This document shows, one piece after another, positions 1 to 10,411 of a stretch of DNA of 24,738 nucleotides. Positions within the stretch are counted from its first letter, which is position 1. Every line of letters starts with the position of its first letter. The stretch is from Actinomortierella ambigua. Lineage: Eukaryota > Mortierellomycota > Mortierellomycetes > Mortierellales > Mortierellaceae. The stretch lies in NCBI GenBank assembly GCA_016098155.1, contig JAAAJB010000534.1, positions 1 to 24,738 of the forward strand, given 5' to 3'. A model generated the notes under the pieces. That model was not told the origin of the DNA. It was given only the letters and a program-made list of their open reading frames with translations, and ran no database searches. A program made the translations under genes and the position numbers.

Positions 1-1824
1 AGTGCCATATGATTCCCAACCCTCTTGTTTGGGGTAAGTGCTGTGATTCTTGCTCATTCTTGCTCATTCCTCTTAATATTAGCAACACTCTCATGACGCC
101 GACAAAATTTGATCCGAAACCGCTTTCTTCATCCTCTCCACTTACTCACTCCTTCTTTCTTATTCTTGGCAATAGGTCCAGACACGGGTGCTTACGGCCA
201 CGGGGTCCATGATCTCGACGGCTACCAGCTCCGCGATATCGATATCAGAGGAGCACAGCGAGCGCTTTCGCATCTTCCTCCACCTAGACACCCCTTGACA
301 TTGCCTCGACCTGATGGATCCACCGTCACCCTGGATCAAATGTTTGACCCCTATGTGGCTACGATTCGAGAGATGGCGAACCTGGCTGAGGAAGATATGA
401 ACCTCGTTTGGGGGGCCGTGTTGAAGGCATACCCGGGTCTATCGCAAGCTCAGATCCTACAGCGCTTCCGAGGCCTGGTCTCACTAACTATTCATCCCGA
501 GATAGCCAATGGCGATGACGAGAACTTTCTGGCCTGGGCGGCTTGCGAGGCTGGGCATCGGTATCACGAGCCATGTGGCTATCAGCATGTCCCCCTGATT
601 CCATTGCGAGAGCTCGTTGTCAAGTTCGACAATGAGATCACCGAATCTACGGCTCCACGCTCAGGACCGGCCGGTGCCAAATGGAAGATCTTGCAGGATG
701 GTCTCTTAGGGTTCTCGAGTACACTGGACAAGCTCGATGTAGTGTTTCCGCGGTCTGTCGACGGGATGGCCGATCAGCTGTTCACGGTGCCTCGACCACT
801 CCTTCAACTCAAGAGTCTTGTTTTGCGCGAGGTGGCCATTGATGCCTCGGTGTGGGATCAGATGCCCAACATTGAGGTGCTGACCATCCGCTTCAGTTTC
901 CCATTGTTTAATCTTCCTACAACCGAGACCCAAGATGATCTAAATGGCATGACGATGCCTATGGCAGTCGATACCGCCGCCACCAATATGGCAGCTGTTG
1001 GGCAGCCATCCCTGCGACAGCTACCCGAGTTTTCGCTTCACTCTCCAAGCCTGCGTTTCCTGTATCTGGAAGATCGAGCAGTCAATCTTTTCGACCCGAA
1101 TTGTCTCCAGCATTTGCCCAACCTTCAAAGCCTGGAGATGTCGAGTTTTAGTCTGGCCCGTAAGCGCATCATCGACGGAGGAATAGACTCGGACAAGGCG
1201 CAGGAAGCTCTGAGAAGGCTCCACCCCACTCGTTGGACCTGGGATTGGTCTTTACCAAATTTAACTAGTCTCAAACTGATGGGAGACCTGAATGAGTTTG
1301 AGTTCAGCTTCGCCATTCTGCGCTCGTGCCCAGCCATCAATTCGTTCATTCTCATGCATCGCGACGATGTCTGTCATTTCCCGCTCCGTGTGAAGGGTAT
1401 CCTCGACACTCCCTTGGACAATGCAAGCGGCAGCAACGGTAACAGCAGCCAGAGATCATCGTTCACCTGCCTCGCTACAGTCAGCCTTAGCGGCGACTGG
1501 GACATTGATCGCGAGGAGTTGGAATGTCTGATTCAAGCGCTTCCGAGACTCAGGAGCATTCATATCGAGACTGGCCACTACTCTGAGGGCTTTGACTGTC
1601 GGGAGCTGATCAACATGACCAAGACACACCCTGCGCTGACGAATGTGAAAACCAATGTGGCATGTACCACGCAGACGATCTCGGAGCTTGGTATGTGCAA
1701 CCCACAGGAACGGTATCGAGAGATCAGAAAACTGTATGGCGATGACTACACTATTCCTAGACCGCGAATGTGGATCGGATATCACTTCCAAAACTCACTT
1801 TCTACCTACTTGAAAATAAATTGA
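1..1824 (+). CDS. F-box/LRR-like protein, copy 1 (5'-truncated by window edge)
   Basis: Partial gene, join(1..33, 176..1824). The first 33 nt encode the end of an upstream exon and match the end of exon 1 of the downstream copy. A GTAAGT donor at 34 and an ATAG acceptor ending at 175 bound a 142-nt intron, and the phase-1 junction agrees exactly with copy 2. Exon 2 encodes about 550 aa ending in YLKIN just before the TGA. It has irregular leucine-rich segments (for example LPNLQSLEMSSFSLARKR and LPNLTSLKLMGDL), spaced like the LRR-type solenoids of fungal F-box proteins. The F-box itself would lie outside the window. Such proteins usually act as substrate adaptors of SCF ubiquitin ligases; that role is inferred from architecture. 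No frameshift or stop is visible, so this copy looks intact as far as it goes. Confidence 0.8.
34..175 (+). other. Intron of F-box/LRR copy 1
   Basis: This is a 142-nt GT-AG intron (GTAAGT...AATAG). It corresponds in position and phase to the 151-nt intron 2978-3128 of copy 2. The intron sequences are visibly related (shared 'ctcttaatattagcaac' stretch), so the duplication included the intron. Confidence 0.8.
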
Positions 1825-2316
1825 GTCGGCATGTTCGCATCTTATCTAAACGTATCTTGATGTAGGACACCCTCCGACGACAATCGATGTGAGGGACTGA
1901 GCTATGGTTTGTGCCTGACTTCTCTCTGTCTCTCTCCGCTTTTACGTATTGAACATGTGGTGGAGAGTCGGAGCGAGTCCTATGCGAGAGTTTCCTGAAG
2001 CTCATTGATCGTGGCGTCTGGGCTCCTGTTCATCTATCTTGTATTGTCCAGTCGCATCGTACAGTACAGTGCTTGATGTGCGTTTTCGTGTCCCCAGGAA
2101 CAGAAAAAACCACGAAACGCGATGATACAAACTTAGAATTTCCAGTCAAACCCATTTTCGTCATTCGATTAGCCAGCCGACCGCGAGCATTTGCCACTAT
2201 TGCAAAAACTATAATACCTGTGGCAATGGGAATCCACTCCCTCTCCTCCCCTCTCTCTTTTTATCTTATACCACTATCTCACTTACACCTCCATCCTATC
2301 CACCAACTCCCAAGAA
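1825..2316. other. Spacer between the tandem F-box genes; promoter of copy 2
   Basis: No gene is seen here. Roughly 1825-1920 resembles the region just downstream of copy 2 (4772-4910): both share 'gacaccctc', 'gacaatc' and a 'tttgtgcctgac'/'tttgtgtctgcc' stretch, so it is duplicated 3' flank. From about 2234 to 2310 the strand is strongly pyrimidine-rich (ctctcctcccctctctc), like the leader upstream of the P450 gene here, and probably is the promoter/5' leader of copy 2. No clear TATA box is seen. Confidence 0.5.
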
Positions 2317-4771
2317 CTGCACACCTACTCGATACCGAATCTACCTTATGACTGCATTGCTAGGACGATCGAGTGGGTCGATGGCCGCCAGGACCTGTTC
2401 AACCTCCTGACTGTCAACAGAGACATTTTCGCGATCGCTGCTCGTCGTCTCTATCACGATCCGATCAAGACCAGTACTACCACCTTTGATATGAGCATCC
2501 AAAGGATGCTTCTCTTACTCCTGTCTCTGTCTCCTGCTGGCGACGAGCGTCTCAGTCACATACGCATAAGCAAAGGCTTGCCTGTCGCCGGCACACCACT
2601 GAATCCTCCTCCAATGCTCAATTATCTTTCCTTGGTCAAAGTCGTTCGCTGGAAGGGTCGAGTCTTGGGTGACAGTCATGTGATGGATATGCTCGATTGT
2701 CATGACGACAAACTGTGCACATCGTTGACGTGGGCCTTAGTCGGCCACAGACTGGACGAGATCGAGGAGTTGGAGATCGATGTTGCCGACGGAGAACGCT
2801 ATCTTGCGAATGCTGCCAAGATGATCAACCTGCGCATGATCTGGACTCGCTTTGGTAACGACCATGACTACAAGGACATGCACAGTTTCTCTGAGGCGAT
2901 GATCAAAGCTATCCAATTGAGTCATGGACCCAATCTGCTCCGCGAGTGCCACATGATTCCTAACCCTCTTACTCGGGGTGAGTGCCGTACAGCTTACTCT
3001 TGCTTTTCTTCCTCTTAATATTAGCAACGCTCTCATGTCGTCGACAGAATTTGATCCGAGGCCGCATTCTTCATCCACTACACTTTCTCACTCGACAATA
3101 AATCCTTCTTTCTTGTTCTCGACTATAGGTCCAGACATGAGTACTGACAGCCATCAGCTCCATGAGATCGATATCTCAGGTGCACAGCGAGTACTTTCAC
3201 ATCTTCCTCCGCCGAGATACCCCTTGACATTGCCTCGACCTGATGGATCCACCGTCACCTTGGATCAAATGTTTGACCCCTATGTGGCTACGATTCGAGA
3301 CATGGTGAACGTGACTGAGGAGGATATGAACCTCGTTTGGGGGGCCGTGTTCAAAGCATACCCAGGCCTATCTCAGGCTCAGCTTCTACAGCGCTTCCGA
3401 GGCCTGGTCTCACTAACTATTCATCCCGAGACGGCGAATGGCGATGACGAAAACTTTCTGGCCTGGGCGGCTTGTGAGGCTGAGCATCGGTATCACGAGC
3501 CATGTGGCCGTCAGCATGTCCCTTTGATATCATTGCGAGAGTTCGTTATCAAGTACGACAATGAGAATACCGAATCTACGGCTCCACGCTCAGGATCAGC
3601 CGCTGCTAAATGGAAGATCCTACAAGATGGTCTCCAAGGGTTTTCGAGTACATTGGAAAAGCTCGATGTGATGTATCCGCGGTCTGTCGACGGGATGGTC
3701 GATCAGATGTTTACGGTGCCTCGACCACTACTTCAGCTCAAGAGTCTGGTTTTGCGCGAGGTGGCCATCGATTCCTCGGTCTGGGATCAGATGCCTAACA
3801 TTGAGGGGCTGACCATCCGGTTCAGTTTTCCATCGCTTAATCTTCCTACAACCGAGACCAAAGATGATCCAAATGGCATCACGGCGCCTATGACAGTTGA
3901 TGTCACCACCACCACTATGGCAACTGTCGGACAGCAACCGCGGCGACAGCAACCGCGGCGACAGGTGCCCGAGTTTCTTCTGTACTGTCCTAGCCTGCTT
4001 CGTCTGAATCTGGAAGATCGGGCAGTCAATCGCGTGGACCCGAACTGCCTCCATCACTTACCTAATCTCCGAAGCCTGGAGATGTCGAATTGTAGTCTGG
4101 CGCGAAGGCGCATCATCGACGGAGGCAGAGACTCCGACGAGGCGCAGGAAGCTCTCAGGATGCTTCACCCCATCCGTTGGACCTGGGATTGGTCTTTACC
4201 AAATTTAACCAATCTCGAATTGAGGGGAGACCTGAATGAGCTTGGGTTTAGCTTCTCTATTCTGCGCTCATGCCCAGCCATCAATTCGTTCATTCTCTTG
4301 CATCGCGACGCTGCCTGTTATTTCCCGCTCCGTGTCAAGGGCATTCTCGACACTCCCTTGGACAATGCAAGTAGCAGCAACGGTCACAATAGCCAGAAAC
4401 CGTCGCTCGCCTGCCTCGCAACGGTCAACCTTGGTGGTGACTGGGAAATTGAGCAAGAGGAGTTGGAATGCCTGATTCAAGCGCTACCGGGGCTCAAGAG
4501 CATTCACATCAAGTCTGACCACTACTCCGAGGGCCTTGACGACCGGGAGCTGATTAGCATGACCAAGACCCACCCGTCGCTGACGTATGTGAACACCAAC
4601 GTGGCATGTACCACGCAGACGATCTCAGAGCTTGGTCTGCGCAATCACCAAGAACGGTATGAAGAGGATAGAGAACTGTATGGCGATTACTGTTTCACTA
4701 TTCCTAGACCGCGAATGTGGATCGAGTATTGCTTCCAAGGCACACGTCCCGCCTACTTTAAAATAAATTGA
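2317..4771 (+). CDS. F-box/LRR-like protein, copy 2 (start codon uncertain)
   Basis: Two exons, up to 2977 and 3129..4771, with a GTGAGT...TATAG intron of 151 nt. Exon 1 encodes an F-box-like motif: IPNLPYDCIARTIEW, then DLFNLLTVNRDIF and AARRLYHDP, matching the usual LP-x-E/D...L.LV.R.W...A...LY pattern. Exon 2 is the LRR-like part, closely similar to copy 1 along its whole length and ending FKIN before TGA. The frame is open from 2215, but the first in-frame ATG is at 2491, downstream of the F-box. The natural N-terminus would be near a CTG at 2317 with G at -3. From 2317 the protein would be 767 aa; from 2491, 709 aa without the F-box. Compared with copy 1 it carries an extra QQPRR repeat. 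Probable role is an SCF-type ubiquitin-ligase adaptor (family inference). Confidence 0.75.
2978..3128 (+). other. Intron of F-box/LRR copy 2
   Basis: A GT-AG intron of 151 nt (GTGAGT...ACTATAG). The reading frame opens directly on both sides, but joining the exons needs this splice: exon 1 is in frame 1 and exon 2 in frame 2. Position and phase agree with copy 1. Confidence 0.8.
3932..3961 (+). repeat. 15-bp tandem duplication within copy 2 coding sequence
   Basis: The unit cagcaaccgcggcga occurs twice in perfect tandem and adds QQPRR twice before QVPEF. The equivalent site in copy 1 reads VGQPSLRQLPEF with a single unit, so this expansion arose after the duplication. It keeps the frame. Confidence 0.9.
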
Positions 4772-5402
4772 GTCAGCGTGTTCATATGTGAATTAAATAA
4801 AATAAAGATCATGTTGCTGTTGGCGGCGTATCTCGAGGCGAATGGAAGGCGGGACACCCTCTGAAGACAATCTGTGTGATGTAATGGGCTGTTGTTTGTG
4901 TCTGCCTACGTCCTCTCTTAGTGTTTGATTAGCACATTAAACATATCTCCTGCAAATGAAGGGTGTCGAGTTCCTTCATCGTTCTCCCCCAGAAAATAAG
5001 TGAGCTCATTGGCGCGTGGACTAAAATGCGCCATTTTGTTTGTCTATCTATCGCCTATTTTAGTCTTCGTGATCCTGCTCGAGTCTGAATATTTTGAGAG
5101 GGGCATGAAAAATCGCCAGCAATAACGACAAGAGCTGCCGTTTCCGACATATACTCAGGCATGTTGATTATTGGGACACTAACCTGCACTGGGCTTTTGC
5201 TCGCTACTGGAGTCCGTTTGGTGGCGGGGTGGAGATGGTGGTGGTTATTTTTGTCCGTCTGAGCGCTGACTATGGCCGTGCTATGCTATCAGCATTGAAC
5301 GGTGAACATTGCTAGCACAGGTATGAGAGGCATGGGTGTTTGACCACAATGGTCATTTAGTCTTCCTATCCATGGTGTGCCGGATAGAATCTAGTCGAGT
5401 CT
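4772..5402. other. Intergenic region after F-box copy 2
   Basis: No gene seen. The first ~140 nt are duplicated 3' flank shared with copy 1. A short inverted repeat, gactaaaat at 5019-5027 and attttagtc at 5057-5065, could form a 9-bp stem but has no evident function. Confidence 0.4.
4796..4806 (+). promoter_or_regulatory. Overlapping AATAAA polyadenylation signals of F-box copy 2
   Basis: Two abutting AATAAA-type hexamers (4796-4801 and 4801-4806) lie 25 to 35 nt after the TGA of copy 2. Copy 1 lacks them at this place, so its 3' end differs. Confidence 0.5.
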
Positions 5403-7310
5403 TCACACAATATGACAGTTTATTTCGACTGCGTCTACATCGATGTCGTCTACATCAACCCCCCCCTCCTCTAAATTAACTCCAAGACCCGCCCGAGTCT
5501 TCCTCACCCGAGCCTTCACCTAATCACTGGTCTCTTCCACAGCAGATATGTGATCCTAGGTATGAGAGGACTCCACTTGACATTGCTCGACTGCCGCAGT
5601 GACCGGAGGCTGTTCTCGGCCCTAGCGCTGATGTTTGGGAGGAGGCTCCTTGTCGGGTTGGCCCGTCGCCTCAGCCTCTTACTGAGGGTCACCACCAGTG
5701 CTGAACTAAAAGCGGGATGTACGCCTAAGGAAGTTGTCTCCTTTGGGCGCTGTTGTGTACTTCACAGGTCTGGGAGGCGGCACCTTTGACTTCTTTTGGG
5801 GCCCCGGGCTCGCTCTGGCTTCTTGGAGGAGCTGCTGTGCATGGGCAGCTTCCTGGGCGTGTTGGTTTGTAGGGGTCAAGGTGGGGAGGGGTGTGGGATG
5901 TTGATGCTGTCGAAATACTGTATGTCATATTGTGAAACGGGCTGAATGGCTGAGTGATAGCGATCCATGCATTAGGACAATATATTAAGGGAAACGTCTT
6001 TACAGTTCTGGTATAACACGATCACGGCGCATATGTACCTATTGCTCGGCAGAGGATCACCATGTCACCTGTTGACGATGCAAAATTGTGCTGTCGAAGA
6101 AACTGGCATGCGTCCACGAGCGACAGCTACAAATATTCTTTGTCGCTCCTTATTCTTCCTCGACGAGTTCAGCAGTTCCCACTGATATAGCCTAAGCTAG
6201 TGCATTGCCTCGCCTCCGATTTGCACGAGGTGTTGAAGACGTTGAAGGCTAGGAAAAGAGATAGAGTGGGGACCTATAGGATCCTGGCTCACCAGTGGAA
6301 GGCTGCCCTGAGTGGCGACGCTCTGCTGGCGTTGAGTGATGCTGCTCACGAGCATTCATTCTGCTGGTCCACCACGATCCGGCTCCCTCCTGTCGCCCTG
6401 CACATATACTCCGCCGCATTGATGGGTATGAGGTAGACCTAATTCAAGTCGAAGAGATATCAAGAGGTCAGAACTAATCCGACACCATGCACCTGTGACA
6501 AAATGGCGATGGCGAGCCTCTAATCGGTTCTCGTAATGTGGGAAACAGCGAAATCGCATTGCCCTTGTCGTACTGGATATGATCGATCATACTACTCAGC
6601 CCACCATGGCGGTTGCCCTCTGCTCGTTACCGTTGGAGACAGTTACTGCCGTAAGCCGTCCATCAAGCCCAAGGATGCACTCCCTGATATTGATATTGTC
6701 ACCTCGATGACAATTATAGCCTCGATTCGTTAAGAAGATGGATCGGAATAGCCCACGCGAGCCACGAAAACGTGCTCTTGGCAGCGTCAGGCTCTTTTAG
6801 TCGTTTCCTAGCGCCATCATCGAGTCCTCGACAACGGCGTGGCAAGTAAGGACGAAACCGAGTTGACACCGATTCACCCAGCAAAAAAGTCGACCACAAT
6901 CGCCAACAACTCGCTCTCGTCCGTCTTCAAACCTTTGAATAGCTTGAAACCAATTACAGATCCACTAGACCGCGTCATTTGGTGTCAGCACAGGCCAGTC
7001 CTTCAGGGCGCGGCACAGGCTGCGGTCCTGAGACGATTTAACGGGCGAGTCATTGGATGGCAAATAGAGCAGAGGGAGGGGCAAAAATTGGCGGCACGGT
7101 TAACAAGCTGCTGTCGAAGAATGCTGCGGAGAAGACGCCTGTCAAGAAACTGTGGCTCATCGAGAATCGCAAGGAACTTGGTGTAGATAGTGGATAATGG
7201 TGATTCAACTGTGGCGAATTGATGGTTGTCATGGCTTTGTTCAGTAGTGCGTATTGAGAAACAGTAGTCGCCGTATTCACTGAATGATTGGGAGAGCTAT
7301 TTGAAGACAT
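5403..7310 (-). pseudogene. Decayed copy A of an unrecognised gene family
   Basis: No intact gene is present, but scattered reading frames can be ordered. It would start at the ATG at 7310 with a Ser/Thr-rich N-terminus (MSSNSSPNHS...). A hydrophobic stretch follows (SFLTGVFSAAFFDSSLL, then VPPIFAPPSALFA), then fragments shared with copy B at 8495-9548, such as the LG(L)DGRLTAV and NGNEQ segment near 6625-6680. The far end, about 5403-5970, is a Gln/Pro-rich frame (QEAAHAQQLLQEAR, PKKSKVPPPRP type) with five in-frame stops. It closes on an acidic, Val/Asp-rich tail (VDVDDIDVDAVE) and a TGA at 5405-5403. An in-frame ATG at 5968 (MDRYHSAIQPV) shows another local frame. Whether the Gln/Pro-rich part belongs to the same ancestral gene is inference. 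Family and function are unknown. Confidence 0.45.
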
Positions 7311-8494
7311 CCTCCAAGGCGTGTGGGTGTAGTGTCTTGTTAAAGGTGTATCAAAGTGCCGCTGCTTCTCGTGATGTGGAGACAGCATTCCAAGATCGGC
7401 AGTCGCGCATACGAGAGATTGTGCTCAGCGCATCGTATCCTGCCTGTGTTGCGTCTGATATCATCCATGAAAAAAAAAAGCCTCGCTGTGTACTAAAAGA
7501 GCCACGACCAAGGCCCGCTCGAGGTTGTGGTCTGCTGCGCCTGTGTTAAGGAGTTGAAGCTTGTGCAGGCGTGGTGCAAGTGTGCGGGCTATGAGTGGAG
7601 GACACGATGTGTTGAAGCAAGCGACATGATCAAGGTTAGAAGTTTGCTATGAAATGTGTGGAGCTGATTGAAAGGGAAATGCAGATGCAATGCCTTGGGG
7701 AGGCAGGAATGCATGTAGACATGCTGTAGGAGTGGTCACCAGCAGGACAGAGTTTTTGAGGTGAGAGGGTGTCGATGTCGGCAGAAAAGGTATTGCTTCA
7801 GTCACGCGCAGCATGTCTGGAGAACAGGGGTGGAATGAAAAAAAAAAAGGGTTGGGAAACTTTTTTTTTTTTGTTCTCTGCCTCAATTCCACCTCCAAGC
7901 ACCGCTTGAGATCGCCTCTCCGCCGCGCTGTTTCCCCTCCTCCCCAAGGTGATGGATGCAATCGCGTCTGCCTTTTTCATTGCAATCGAGATTAGTTGCT
8001 CTGTCCTTGAATCATGTCATGCTCCAGCGCGTTGCCTCCTCCAACCACAGTCAATGCACCTGTGCCTGTTCGAGCCTCTCGTCTTGCATTGCCGACAGAT
8101 TTTGCAGCTGACCATAGCAGGATCATGTAGCCAGGAGGCGTTCCACCCATCTCTCTCTCAGCTTTGGTATCATGATATCATAGTGGTATGTGAATTGGCC
8201 ATTCCTTGCTATCTCCATATGCTATAGATCCTATGGGCTGCACTTCAGCAGGCACAACGGACCTCAGCTACGAGCAACATGAACACTTTGGTTCTGTTGA
8301 GGCTCTATCGAGGTTAATGTCTGCAAGGATACTCCACAGAGGACAGACAAGGTACGGTGCCATACATGTGGTCTTCTTGTATGCCGCCACTGTTGATCCT
8401 GGAACACTGCTTCATCACCGCTCGAGGCAGTGACACCTTTTTTTTTTTTGCAAATAGAGGATATCTCATGAAGTCGCTACACTAGTCAGAGAGA
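7311..8494. other. Spacer between the two divergent relics
   Basis: No gene supported. It holds an A11 run (7838-7848) 12 bp from a T12 run (7861-7872), which could pair as a hairpin, and a T13 run near 8438-8450. The sequence immediately upstream of both relic ATGs is similar (ggatgtcttcaaatagctc versus gaatgtcttcaaagagctc across the starts), so the inverted duplication reaches beyond the coding part. Confidence 0.4.
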
Positions 8495-9548
8495 ATGTCT
8501 TCAAAGAGCTCTTCCAGTCCCTCAGCACGAACCAGCACTTTATCTCAACAAATGCTAATCCACTATGAATATTGGCCACGACAATCATTGTTCAGGAACA
8601 ATTCACCGCGGTTGACGCACAATTCTCAGTTGCGTACCCCAAGTTTCTTGTGATTCTCGACTCGCAGTTCCTTGGCAACGGGGTTCTCTCTGCAGCATTT
8701 CTTCGACAACAACATATCAGCCTTTCCCCCAGTCTTGGCTTCTGTGTCTCTTTGCTCGCCAACCACTCGCAGCTGGTTCCTATGGCAGTCTGTATCGTGC
8801 TTTGCTCTACTGGACTGAGATCGTGCTGGCAGACCTGATGGAGAGGATCGAGGGCGAAAACGACGAGAGCAAGCAACAAGAACAAGTTGAGGGCGATGGT
8901 AGTCGGCGTTGCTGGCATAACCTACATCACCTCGGTCTCGTTTTACTTGGTGCGCCTTTGTCGAGGGCTTGGTGATGGCGGTATGGCGCGACAACACGAG
9001 CCCGTCTCTGTCAAGAACCTTCCCCCCCCCCCTTTGCGTGATCGCTCTCGACCTGTCATTCTTACGAGACTGTCATTGGCATCGGAAGATGACGATACTA
9101 GAGCCTGGGAGGTGTGGTCCTTGGGCGCAATGCACGGCTGAAAGCAACTCTCCTCAACAACAATGAACGGGGGCAATTTGATGGCAGATCGGGTCGGACG
9201 TTTGACTACATTGGGAACAACGTGGCTTTCCCGAATCCCACCCTATATGAGCCCGCTTGCAGGCTCGTTGTCGCCATACTGTCACATTGAGCGAGTTCAT
9301 TCATGGCATTCGAGGTCGGGTTGCTCAAGTTGGCGGAAACTACTTTTTCAACCGATCAGGCTCATCATTGGCAGCTCCTACACCTTTGTCGACGAACTCT
9401 TTACAGTCGGAGCAGCGGACGGCTATGTTCAGATCGTCGAATTTCCCAGTACAGTTTTGATCCACTAGAGCGCACTCCAACAGAGAGAACACTGGACATG
9501 GGAAGAGGATTCGGCATCAGATGGGCTATCTATTCCATAGCAGGATGA
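8495..9548 (+). pseudogene. Decayed copy B of the same unrecognised gene family
   Basis: Begins at the ATG at 8495 (MSSKSSSSPSARTSTLSQQ), aligning with MSSNSSPNHS... of copy A on the opposite strand. A TGA replaces the Arg codon of copy A after PSFL. After that the frame gives TGFSLQHFFDNN and FPPVLA, against TGVFSAAFFDSS and VPPIFA in copy A. Further fragments lie in shifting frames: SLYRALLYW...LADLMERIEGEN, a possible membrane segment VVGVAGITYITSVSFYLV near 8900, LGRNARLKATLLNNNER and FDYIGNNVAFPNPTLYEP near 9120-9250, and IRGRVAQVGGNYFFN near 9310. At least three frameshifts and several stops rule out an intact product. The function is not recognisable. Confidence 0.45.
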
Positions 9549-10411
9549 TCATATATCGCTAGAGCATGATGCTATGCTTTCTCATGGTGTGCTCCGGTCT
9601 AAGGTAGCTATTGCTGGATGGGTTAGACGATCAGCCTATGCCTGCGTTCTTCTACTCGTAAGGAATAAGTGTCGTCCAGACATTTGTTTTTGCTTTAACG
9701 TTTAATGTCTCTTTACCACTCGCCCTCTCACGTCTTGGAATAGGTCATTAGAACGGCGGAGTTGATGTTCAGGGCGACAGGAGGGGAGCCTGGGTCGTAG
9801 TGGGCTTGCAGAATATTTGCTCGTAAGCGGTGTCAGTCAGCAAAAGCTGAGCGTCGCCGCTTAGAGTAACTATCCAACGATGAGCTCGCCAAAAACCCAT
9901 TTTCCTTCTCCTCAGCATCTTTTACAATCGGGAATGAGGATCTGGCGTCAACAGTAAGGAGAGGGGCGAGGGGCGATGTATTGGTACGAGTTGTTGGGCT
10001 CGACAAAATGAACAAGGTGCGACAGGAGCTTTAATAACTGTGTATGAAGGCTTTGCGTGGGCGCGACTGGACTTTCTCTGTCCCTAACGCGGACAGACAC
10101 TTACAAGGCAGGAGGAATGATGTTCATCTCAACAGTGGATGTGCCAGGCCAGATGACAGAGGAAATAGACTTTGTGCTCGTTGCTATTTCCGTTTTGGGA
10201 CAGTTGATTGTAGAGCACAAAGTCCAATCCATACCATACCCCTGAAACAAATGGCAAGGTTGATGGCCCGCCCTGAGTGTCTGCAATATTTATATTTCAC
10301 CATCGCTCCTTCTTTGGTCCATCACCCGCTCTCCTCTTCATTCTGTTTTCACACTCAACACTCTCGCTCCGACCCTACTCGCTTCCTTTCTCATCGACCC
10401 TCTCACACACT
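9549..10411. other. Intergenic region upstream of the P450 gene
   Basis: No gene supported. Positions 9549-9700 keep an open plus frame (DHISLEHDAMLSHGVLRSK) that may continue relic B, but no copy-A counterpart was found. From about 10310 the plus strand becomes pyrimidine-rich (cactctcgctccgaccctactcgcttcc) and forms the P450 leader. Confidence 0.4.
10285..10298 (+). promoter_or_regulatory. TATA-like element of the P450 gene
   Basis: The A/T stretch aatatttatatttc lies about 115 nt before the P450 ATG. It is followed by a CT-rich tract typical of fungal transcription starts. This is position-based inference only. Confidence 0.4.

Noticed and set aside
8592..8997. Minus-strand open frames of 108-123 codons, one with a signal-peptide-like start (MPATPTTIALNLFLLLALVV)
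   Set aside because: They lie antisense to relic B. Comparison with relic A gave better ordered matches and a shared start in the opposite orientation, so these frames are probably shadows.
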